From contig JANCRA010000066.1 of the NCBI GenBank assembly GCA_024362935.1, positions 1,975,501-2,039,500 of the forward strand: DNA of 64,000 nt, written 5' to 3'. The first letter of the stretch is position 1, and each line of letters starts with the position of its first letter. This document shows, in pieces, positions 11,124-19,990 of the stretch. The notes beneath the pieces are model-generated. The model saw only the letters and a list, made by a program, of their open reading frames with translations, did not search any database and was not told the DNA's origin. The position numbers and the translations under genes are program-made. Source of the stretch: Setophaga petechia. Its lineage: Eukaryota; Chordata; Aves; Passeriformes; Parulidae.

Positions 11124-11877
11124 GCAGCACAGGTGTCCTTGGAGCCACCAGGGCACCTGGATGGGATGGCAGATTGTCACTATAGGACATGAAATAACAC
11201 AACATGCACAGGCAGCTCTTCCAAGGTGAAAACAGAATTTTTAATTTATGATTCCAACACTTACAGATTTCCAAAAATGACAGTGGATTGGAGGGTGACA
11301 GTGCCACCTCTCCAATGACACTGGACAAACCAGCAGTCCATCAACTTTCTCCTCCTCCATAACAGAATGCAAAACAATGAGTTATTTACAGAAAGTGTGT
11401 GAGAAAGTTCGTTACAAGAATGTAAACATCAGAAGGCTTAAAAAATCTTAAAAAATCAGGGTGACAGCAGCTCCCTCAGCAGCCCAGCACTAAATGCCTA
11501 CCCCAGGCCAGCTGCTGTGAGGCTGGCTCATATCAGTGGGCATTAAACAACCTTAAAATCCACTTCTCAAAGGACAAAACCAGCGCTGAGCTGTTCTGCA
11601 CGTGCACAGGTGCAAGCGAGAGCCAAGCACTGCCCCGGGTTTGCAGAATGCTTTGGATCCTCTGGAGCAAAAGGGAGATACAAACTCCTGGGTGGGTGCC
11701 AGGTGGTAATGGTGAGCAGATGGCAGCAAGGCTGCTGAGAGAGGATGGGTTTATTTACTTGCTTTTTCATTTATAGACCGTATTTTGGGGAAAGAAAATG
11801 AACGTGACTTTGTACATCTGCACCCAGAGAGGGGAGGCAGGGGCACAGGCCAGGCCCAGCAGACCTCTCCCTCCTCC
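11124..11877. other. Single-copy intergenic sequence
   Basis: No exon or known repeat recognised. Confidence 0.5.
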
Positions 11878-11990
11878 CTCCCTGCTCTCCATGGTTATCT
11901 GCAGGTGTAGGAAGGACAGGGGTGGGGTCCTTCACCTCCAGCACAGTCCTGCAAAGCTGGGCCTGATCTGAGTGCAGAGCTGGGATATGA
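11878..11990 (+). repeat. Unnamed dispersed repeat, partner of 7431-7535
   Basis: Inverted relative to 7431-7535, with several shared blocks of 12-20 bp. It carries an extra insertion near GTAGGAAGGACAGG and another near GAGTGCAGAG. No coding frame or known element recognised. Confidence 0.75.
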
Positions 11991-12559
11991 AAACCAATAA
12001 TGAGCACATCAGAACTACAGCAGCACACACTGACAGGGGCTGCTTCCTGCAGCTCTGTGTTAGCAGTCCCAGAGTTGTTCCTTGTCCCTGTGAGGAATCA
12101 GGAATCCCTCTCCACCCCTCAGTCCCTGGCTCACAATCTTTCAGTGCAAGTGCTCAGGGTGAGGATCCTGCTCTCTGCCAGCTTCACATCCTTCATGAGA
12201 CCCTTCCATCTCACTCCATAACTCCTCTCTGTCTCAAAAGTGTCCCCAGTGACAGGACATCCTGTCCCACCCCCAAGGGCTTTAAATGTCACCTCCAATG
12301 CTGGAGTATTGCTAAAAGAGCAGGGAGCCCAGGTGCAGGAGCTCCTGAACTGGGATGGGGAAGAAGCCTGGTGTAGGAGTGATGGGGGTAGGATGGTTGG
12401 GGTGGATGGAGAGCAGAGATCTCTGCAGCCAGGGCTGGGAACTTGGGATTTATTGCAAAGGGCCTGGGTGCAGGGCCCTGCTGGGAGCTGCCAGCCACAG
12501 CTCAGAGCAGCAAAGAGAGAAGAGAGGGGGAGAGAGGATGAGAGAGAGTAAAAGAAAAT
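11991..12559. other. Single-copy intergenic sequence
   Basis: Ends in a purine-rich GAGAGAG stretch at 12515-12555. No gene recognised. Confidence 0.5.
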
Positions 12560-13020
12560 AAGAGAGCATGGTTACCGTTACAATACCATAAATCTTCTTC
12601 TGTGCTGAATATTCTCATTCTCACTAACCAATCTAGTACAAGATACAAATCCTACAGCATTTCCATACAGCCTATAAGAATCATTACATTCCCACACTGG
12701 GTTACATTTTAAACCCTACAAACTCCTCTCTGGGCCCCTTCTGCCAAGCCAGCAGGGTCTGCTCTGAGCCTTGGGCCTGTCTGCAAGCAGAGGGAATTGT
12801 TTGATCCAAAGGGGATCACCTTCAGCTGGCCATGCCATTGTTTCCCAGTTGTTCAGTAACTGAGGGATCTCAAAGCTTGCTTTCATTTCAATCTCCCTTA
12901 TAGTTTCCACATTCTCAAAATCTTTTGCCAGGCAATCATATTTATAAGGCTTTCCTGTTTCATCTTCCCCAAGAGCACAGACCCTGGCACACCCTGGTTA
13001 CCCCTGGTTGAGGATCCAAC
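12560..13020 (-). mobile_element. Possible degraded internal ERV fragment
   Basis: Read on the minus strand, a frame stays open from about 13020 down to a stop near 12716, followed by non-coding sequence that I associate from memory with internal or 3' parts of songbird endogenous retroviruses. The frame contains IPQLLNNWETMAWPAEGD. No gag, protease, polymerase or env catalytic motif is visible, there is no paired LTR, and the fragment cannot be functional. A protein search would be needed to assign the region. Confidence 0.4.
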
Positions 13021-13599
13021 CCCACCATGCTGGGTCAGGCACTGCTGAGCTGGCTGAGCCACCCTCTCCTCCCAGAGCCATACCTGGCTCCCACCCTGCT
13101 CCCACTGTACGTTTTTCCCTTCTTGATGAAAAGAAGATCTTTTCTGATTGAACTAATTACGCTGATTGAATTTCCTCCCTCTCTGTGTCTCTGAGTGTGA
13201 AAGGTTTCCTTAATTTGATGGGGGTAATTGTTATGCACACACTGTCAGATGTTAATGCAATTCTGTGATTGACAGGTAATCAGTGCATCAGCTGTACAAA
13301 AAGAGTGAATAAGTCTGTAATTTTATTTCCCCTGATTCCACTGTGTGGGATGGCAGGAAAATCTAAATTAGCAATCAGGGAAGGCAATCCTGCTGCAGCA
13401 CGGGCTGCTGCAGCCCAGGGGATGGCAGGGGCTGGCATTGCAAGGGCTCCCCTGGCTCTGAGGGACTCAGCTGCAAACACCTGCAGCTCCTGAGCCTCCT
13501 GTGGCTGCTGAGCATCCCTCCTGTGGCTGCTGAGCCTCCTGTGGCTGCTGAGCCCCCTCCTATGGCTGCTCCACATGGGCTCATTGTGCTCCTTTAAAG
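13021..13599. other. Single-copy sequence with GTGGCTGCTGAG repeats
   Basis: Contains a short run of CTCCTGTGGCTGCTGAGC units at 13490-13570. No exon recognised. Confidence 0.5.
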
Positions 13600-14042
13600 G
13601 CAACAAGGCTGGTGAGGGGCTTGGAACACAAGTCCTGTGAGGAAAATTTGAAGGAGCTGAGGTTGTTTAGCCTGGAGGAGGCTCAGAGGTGACCTTATTG
13701 CTCTCTACACCTTCCTGAAGGGAGGCTGCAGACAGGTGGGGTTGGTCTCTGACAGAAGCAGAGGACACAGTCTCCAGCTACAGCAGGGAAGGTATAGGTT
13801 GGATATCAGGAAAAAGTTTTTCATTGAAAGAATAATAAAGTACTGGAATGCTCTCCCCAGGGAGGTGGTAGAATCACCATCTCTGGATGTGTTTAAAAAA
13901 AGACTGGACATGGCACTTGGTGCTGTAGTCTAGGTGAGGTGTTAGGGCATAGGTTGGACTTGATGATCTTAGAGGTCTCTTCGAGCCTCATCATTCAGTG
14001 ATTCAGTGATTCTGGGATTCTGTGATTCTGTGGTTCTGTGAT
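13600..14042 (+). mobile_element. CR1 LINE 3' end with ORF2 C-terminal remnant
   Basis: Shows the CR1 sequence TTTAGCCTGGAGGAGGCTCA, then an intact end of the reverse-transcriptase ORF (13736-13933) with RLDIRKKFF and [20 protein letters not shown], the conserved last residues of CR1 ORF2. It closes with the tail TTGGACTTGATGATCTTAG and tandem GATTCTGTGATTCTGTGG. It is 5' truncated, like most CR1 copies, and so inactive. It is closely related to 49718-49945, with a shared AATAATAAAGTACTGG. Confidence 0.95.
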
Positions 14043-14275
14043 TTGGGCTCTGGAGCTGCTCCCAGGGCAGCGTTTGCACAGAACGCCCTTCAACAGAGAG
14101 AGGCAGAATTTCCTCAGAAACCTCAGTGCTCGAGTTCCTCTGAGGAACCCTGAGCCTCACAGAGTCCCTGGGCTTTGCTGGGGGAGAATCTCTGGGGCAA
14201 GAGCCCTCTGTGCCACAGCCACCTGCAGAGAGAGCCAGGCAGAGGGGAGAGCTCTGTCCAGGTGTCCCCTGGGTG
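14043..14275. other. Short single-copy spacer
   Basis: No feature recognised. Confidence 0.5.
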
Positions 14276-14357
14276 GAAGGGAAGGGAAGGGAAGGGAAGG
14301 GAAGGGAAGGGAAGGGAAGGGAAGGGAAGGGAAGGGAAGGGAAGGGAAGGGAAGGGA
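14276..14357. repeat. (GGGAA)n microsatellite
   Basis: About 16 perfect GGGAA/GAAGG pentamers. All three plus-strand frames read through it as poly-(GREGK)-type repeats, which is why long open frames overlap here. Confidence 0.98.
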
Positions 14358-14796
14358 GCAGCTTAGAGATTGTGACTTTGCAGCTTCCAGGGGGCTGGCA
14401 GAGCTGAATGACAGCAGGAGAAGGAGCCCAGCCCTCCTGACAGCACTGCCCGATCCATTTACTGCTCCTTGTCAGCTGCTGATGAGCCCCAGACAGGCAG
14501 GAGGGAGCAATGCCGAGAAATTCCTCCAGAACATTTCCAGAAGCCTTCTTATATCCCTTCTTTCCTTTCTTTGGTGAGACCCCGGTGTGATTTGTTGCTC
14601 TTTTCATGTGGCAGGGTGTCGCTGCACAGCAGCTCTGAGCAGACACGTGTGCACACAGTGATTTGCTCTCTCTCAGCCCTGTCAGGGTCTGCACACTCCA
14701 GGCACAGCCCCCGGGGTGCCAGCACAGCACCAGGACCTGGCACAGCCCAGGGAGAGAAACACCATCTAAGGAAAGCATTCCCACAGGGGATGCTCC
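14358..14796. other. Single-copy spacer
   Basis: No gene recognised. The 294-codon minus frame at 13969-14853 is a chance frame through LTR, microsatellite and CR1 tail. Confidence 0.55.
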
Positions 14797-15175
14797 TGTT
14801 GTGGTGTTGTGAGGGTCCCCAGGATGAGGTGAGAGATGGGAATTTGGCTCCAAGTTCTCAGAAGGTTGATTTATTATTTTATTATATTTATTTTATTATA
14901 TTATATTAAAATAAATGTTATACTAAAACTATACTAAAGAAAGAGAAAGGCTACATCAGAAGGCTGGACAAGAATGGTGATAAAAACCCATGATAGACTC
15001 AGAGTCTGACACAGCTGGCTGTGATTGGCCATTAATGAAAAACAATTCACATGCTGGGTAAACAATTCTCCAAATCACATTCCAAAGCAGCAAAAAATGG
15101 AGAAGCTGAGGCTTCTCATCTTGCCAGGAGAAGAAGTCCTGGTGAAGGGATTTTTCAGAAAATATCACAATGACA
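14797..15175 (-). mobile_element. Solo LTR, family X
   Basis: Starts TGTTGTGGTGTTGTGAGG and ends AATATCACAATGACA on plus. The exact 6-bp target duplication TGCTCC flanks it (14791-14796, 15176-15181). A GATTGGCC box lies at about 15024. The terminal dinucleotides TG...CA are intact, making this the cleanest family X reference in the window (379 bp). Confidence 0.95.
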
Positions 15176-16254
15176 TGCTCCCTCCCTACTGTCCCTGAGA
15201 GCTGGCATTGATCCCCGGGAGGGGACACAATCTGGGGTAAAGCATTTGGGGAAAATAAAGGGGATACAAAGACAAAAACATTATAAAGCATAAAAATTAC
15301 AACACTGGTGGGTGGCACAAAGCCCCTGCCCCTGCTGCTGGGCTGGCCATCCCCCTGGCACTCACCATCCCTGGAGAAAAAGGAGAAGGGGCTGTCCCTC
15401 CTCAGTATAAAACAGGGCTGGGGGCTTGGGGACCCCCAGCTCGGGGAGGGATGGTTGGTGGCAGACAGCAGGAAAAGGGAGAGGCAGCAGGACCCTGAGC
15501 AGCAGCAGCATTACCATAAAAAAGGGTCAAATCCCTCGTATGAAGAGCTGGGAGTGAATAGCTACATTTACCATTAGTAAGATTTATCTGAAATACTTAA
15601 AATCCCTTTTGGAAGGATTTTAGTCTTTAGGAGGCTGGTTGTCTCCCTCAGAGCATGCATAAACCAGGCTATTCAAGGGGGGAAAAAAAAATAAAAAATC
15701 CGTGCTGATTGGGATGCGGAGCGCTGCCCTGCACTTCAATGGGATTGAGCAGGGGATCAGCAGCGAGGAGCTCTGCCCATCACACAGATGATACGGGAGA
15801 CTCAAGGAGCTTAGCGGTTCTTAGGGAGAGAAACAGGGTGTGAGAGGAGAAGATTAGAGCAGGACCTCTCTGTAGTCAATAAACCCCAAGGAAAAGCAGA
15901 GAGAGAGAGCTGGCAGAGCTCCCCGTGTGCTGTGGAACATATAAAGCACCATCTCCAGCTAAAAGGATGTCTGACATCGGAGACAATTAGGCAGATATTT
16001 TTATTTTTTTTTTACCCAGCGTAAGTCACATGCAAAATAAATTGCAAAGGGCGGCAGCAGGAGCAGCTGGTAAAGACAGATTAAAAATCAGATTCAGACA
16101 AGCATCTCCAGGCAAAAGAGATATTTAGGATTAGGCTGCTAATTTGTAATCACAGATGGGGACGGGGCTGTGCTGTCAGGCTGGAGGAGGAGCACAGGCA
16201 CCGTGGATGGAGCCAGGAGCAGGGGATTGTGCTGGGAGGAAAATGCCCCATGCA
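15176..16254. other. Single-copy sequence, right half resembles conserved regulatory DNA
   Basis: From about 15540 to 16140 it is unique and AT-rich, with motif-like words (GCTAATTTGTAATCAC, CAGCGTAAGTCACATGC, GATGTCTGACATCGGAG) and no repeats. It has the texture of a vertebrate conserved non-coding element, which is inference. No splice-framed exon seen. Confidence 0.45.
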
Positions 16255-17740
16255 TCCAGGAGGAGAATTCCCGGGCCCAGGAGAGGGAAAATTCCCATTC
16301 GCGAGAGAAGGAGAATTCCCATGTCTGGGAGAGGGAAAATTCTCATGCCCTGGGGAAGGAAAATTCCCATTCCCGGGAGAAGGAAAATTATCATTCCTGA
16401 GAGAAGGAAAATTCCCATGCTTGGGAGAAGGAGAATTCCCATGCTCGGGAGAGGGAAAATTCCCATGCCCGGGAGAAGGAGAATTCCCATGGCTGGGAGA
16501 AGGAGAAGAAAAATTCCCATGCCCAGGAGAGGGAAAATTCCCATGTCTGGGAGAAGGAGAATTCCTATGCTTGGGAGAGGGAGAATTCCCATGCCCGGGA
16601 GAAGGAGAATTCCCATGGCTGGGAGAAGGAAAATTCCCATGTCTGGGAGAGGGAAAATTCCCATGCCCGAGAGAGGGAAAATTCACATGTCTGGGAGAAG
16701 GAAAATTCCCATGGTTGGGAGAAGGAAAATTCACATGCCCAGGAGAGGGAAAATTCCCATGGCTGGGAGAAGGAGAAGAAAAATTCCCATGCCCAGGAGA
16801 GGGAAAATTCCCATGTCTGGGAGAAGGAGAAGAAAAATTCCCATACCCAAGAGAAGGAAAATTCCCATGGCTGGGAGAGAGAAAATTCACATGCCCAGGA
16901 GAAGGAGAATTCCCATGCCCGAGAGAGGGAAAATTCCCATGTCTGGGAGAAGGAGAAGGAAAATTCCCATGCCCAAGAGAAGGAAAATTCCCATGCCCAA
17001 GAGAAGGAAAATTCCCATGGCCGGGAGAGGGAAAATTCACGTGCCCAGGAGAAGGAGAATTCCCATGCCCGAGAGAGGGAAAATTCCTATGTCTGGGAGA
17101 AGGAGAAGGAAAATTCCCGTGCCCAAGAGAAGAAAAATTCCCATGGCTGGGAGAAGGGAAATTCCCATGCCCGGGAGAAGGAAAATTCCTATGGCTGGGA
17201 GAAGGAAAATTCCCATGGCTGGGAGAGGGAAATTCACATGTCTGGGAGAAGGAGAAGGAAAATGCCCAAGAGAAGGAAAATTCCCATGGCTGGGAGAGGG
17301 AAAATTCACATGCCTAGGAGAAGGAGAATTCCCATGGCTGGGAGAGGGAAAATTCACATGCCCAGGAGAAGGAGAATTCCCATGGCCAGGAGAGGGAAAA
17401 ATCCCATGGCTGGGAGAAGGAGAATTCCCATGGCTGGGAGAAGGAAAATTCCCATGCCCAAGAGAAGGAAAATTCCTATGGCTGGGAGAAGGAAAATTCC
17501 CATGGCTGGGAGAGGGAGAAGGAAAATGCCCAAGAGAAGGAAAATTCCCATGTCCGGGAGAAGGAAAATTCCCATGTCCGGGAGAAGGAAAATTCCCATG
17601 GCTGGGAGAGGGAAAATTCACATGTCTGGGAGAAGGAGAAGGAAAATTCCCATGCCCGGGAGAAGGAAAATTCCCATGCCCAGGAGAAGGAGAATTCCCA
17701 TGCCCCAGAGAAGGAAAATTCTCATGTCTGGGAGAAGGGA
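16255..17740. repeat. 24-bp minisatellite, about 60 units
   Basis: Head-to-tail copies of roughly GGGAGAAGGAAAATTCCCATGCCC, mostly 24 bp with some 30-36 bp units carrying an extra GAAGGA hexamer. Because 24 is divisible by three, long frames stay open on both strands (16156-17955 and 16229-17317 plus; 16150-17040 and 17037-17930 minus). They read as eight-residue repeats such as GRRKIPMP, EGKFPCPG and HGNFPSPG. No signal peptide, domain or flanking coding sequence supports a real protein. Units alternate among CCCGG, GGCTG and TGTCTGG variants. Confidence 0.95.
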
Positions 17741-17940
17741 GTTCTTTTGGGAGGAGCTGCAGCAGCGCCCGGAGTGCAGCCCCGGAGCAGCAGCCGTGGC
17801 ACTGTCTGTGCTGTCGGTGCCAGCAGAACTGTAGGTGGCAATCGCATCTTGTCATGGGAGGAGGAGGAAGCTCCGACCGCAGGCTCTGCCCGAGGGCTGG
17901 GGAAGGGGCTGCACAGAGCCCCCCATTCACTGCTCACACC
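17741..17940. other. GC-rich spacer
   Basis: Unique 200 bp between the minisatellite and the family W LTR; no feature recognised. Confidence 0.5.
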
Positions 17941-18658
17941 TGTCAGGAAAATTAACCCACAAACACCTGAGGTTTATGGCCAAAACGGAGACAGAAGAGT
18001 CATGTAAATTTATTTCAATCAAGGGAGAGGCCATGGGGCATCCCCTGAGGTCTGTCAGATTTTTGGAGGATGCAGCCTCCTTTTTATCCCAATTTCCCAG
18101 CTGCATTTCCCTTCTCTCTTCCCCCATTTCTGAGGTACTTGAGAGGTTCAGACTTCCCAGAACACCTGATCCCAAAGATTCCCCGCTAATGTACAACTCT
18201 CCCTTTTAATTTTTAATTCATATGGAATTTAGGGAGTTTTCCCCATTTTTAAGGTACTTGAGAGGTTCAGACTTCCCAAAACGCCTGACCCCAAATATTC
18301 CCCTCTAATGTACAGCCTTCCCGTCTAATTTTTAATTCATATGGAATTTAGGGGTTTTTCCCCATTTCTGAGGTACTTGAGAGGTTCAGACTTCCCAGAA
18401 CACCTGATCCCAAAGATTTCCTTCTAATGTACAACCCTCCCTTTTAATTTGTAATTCTTTCAGAATTTAGGGGTTTTTCTTCCCCATTGTTTCTTTCACC
18501 TTTTAAAGTCTAATTTCATTTCTCAGCAAACCTGAAGTTTATTTGTAAAGCAAATATCTTTTTCCATTTATCAATCCAGTGGAATCCTTCCCATTATTTC
18601 TTTTATCTCCCAGTGCTGGTTTTATCCACCAGCAGACCCACACTGGTTTGGAAAGGCA
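17941..18658 (-). mobile_element. Solo LTR, family W, with triplicated U3 segment
   Basis: The left end TGTCAGGAAAATTAACCC (the 3' end on minus) and the right part CCAGTGCTGGTTTTATCCACC match 41094-41587 in reverse. Minus-strand landmarks: TATA-like GGATAAAAAGG (plus 18079-18090) and AATAAA (plus 18009-18014). A 119-bp block is present three times just upstream of the TATA box where the other copies have one. The right limit is approximate and no target duplication was found. Confidence 0.8.
18115..18475 (-). repeat. 119-bp tandem triplication inside family W U3
   Basis: AGGTACTTGAGAGGTTCAGAC recurs at 18133, 18252 and 18371, each followed by CTTCCCA(G/A)AAC, CTGATCCCAAAGATT-like sequence and CATATGGAATTTAGG. 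Family W copies at 34794 and 41094 have a single unit. Confidence 0.93.
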
Positions 18659-18734
18659 CTGAGGCAGCCCCAGGGACACCTGCAGGAGGTGAGAGCTCCT
18701 GCCAGAGGCTGCAGCTCCGTTTGGGCTGTGTGAC

Positions 18735-18925
18735 ACTCATAGCCCTCCCTGGGGACAATGTGACACCCATAGCCTTCCCTGGGGACAATGTGACACCCAT
18801 AGCCTTCCCTGGGGACAATGTGACACCCCCACCCCTCCCTGGGGACAATGTGACACCCATAGTTCTCCCTGGGGACAATGTGACACTCCCACCCCTCCCT
18901 GGGGACAGTGTGACACTCACAGCCC
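18735..18925. repeat. 30-bp minisatellite, about 6 units
   Basis: Repeats of CCTCCCTGGGGACAATGTGA followed by CACCCATAGC or CACCCCCACC. The units alternate between two variants, which suggests a 60-bp higher-order period. Confidence 0.93.
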
Positions 18926-19237
18926 TCATGGGGCTGTCTGTGCTGGAATGGAGACCCCACACCAGCCGCTACAGCCCTGCCAGCCCAGCCTGAGCAGCCG
19001 AGGCAGGTGAGAGCTGCCAGGTGAATCCTGTTGTGGATTTAAACAGCCTCACAGCTCTCCAGCACACGGACAAGAGCCTTGGGTGAGAGTCAAGAGTCAT
19101 CCAGATGGTTTTCTCTGCCCTGAAGCACCTCCTGTCCTTTCCCTGCCTCTCTCCAGCCCTCTCCGAGCTGACTGCCTGGGGCTGATGGTTTCACTGCAGG
19201 CTGCTGCTCTCTGCTTTCCATTTCCACAGCAGGAATT
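18926..19237. other. Single-copy spacer
   Basis: No feature recognised. Confidence 0.5.
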
Positions 19238-19990
19238 TCACAGAATCACAAATCACTGGGTTGGAAGAGACCTTCAAGACCATCGAGTCCAACCCAGCCC
19301 CAGCACCTCAACTCAACCCTGGCACCCAGTGCCACATCCAGGCTTTGTTAAACACCCCCAGGGATGGTGACTGCACCACCTCCTTGGGCAGAACATTCCA
19401 GAACTTTATCACCCTTTCTGTAAAATCTTTTTCCCAATATCCACCCTGTATTTCCCTTGGGGCAGCTCGAGGCTGTGTGCTCTGGTTCTGTCAGTGCCTG
19501 CAGACAGAGCCCAGCCCCAGCTGAGCACAGGCACCTTTCAGGAGCTGTGAGAGTGATGGGGGCACCCCTGAGTCTCCTTTTGTCCAGGACAAACATCCCC
19601 AGCTCCCTCAGGGGTTCCTCACAGGGTTTGTGCTCTCAGCCCCGCTGGATGAGCTCAAGAGTCCCAAAATCTTTCCCAGACTGAGAGTCCAGAAGCACAG
19701 GCACCTTTCAGGACCTGCAGAGAGTGATGAGGGCACCCCTGAGTGTCCTTCTGTCCAGGCTGAGCACACCCAGCTCCCTCAGTCATTCCTCACTCACAGG
19801 GTTTGTGTTCCCAGCCCCTCTCCAGCCTCATTGCCCACTCTGGATGGGCTCAAGCATCTCAAAATCCTTCCCAAACTGAGGGCCCACAACTGGACACAGG
19901 AATTTTGTCTCCTTTGCCTCCCCCAGACCTCTCCATCCTGCCCAGGAGTGAGGGGCTGGTGTGGCTGATGCTGGGGACAGCTCTGAGCAT
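19238..19990 (-). mobile_element. CR1 LINE 3' end with internal duplication
   Basis: Begins at the tail (CACAGAATCACAAATCACTGG) and continues through the block shared with 7649-8020, then further into the element. A segment starting CACAGGCACCTTTCAGGA at 19525 is repeated from about 19695, each followed by GTGTCCTTCTGTCCAGG-like sequence and CAGGGTTTGTG. The copy is truncated 5' and not coding. Confidence 0.9.

Noticed and set aside
13969..14853. 294-codon minus-strand frame
   Set aside because: Crosses a CR1 tail, a GGGAA microsatellite, spacer and an LTR end; a chance frame.
16156..17955. 599-codon open frame as a basic repeat protein gene
   Set aside because: It is entirely explained by a 24-bp tandem repeat without stops; overlapping frames on both strands are equally open and no domain, signal or exon structure is visible. 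Kept only as a finding to test.
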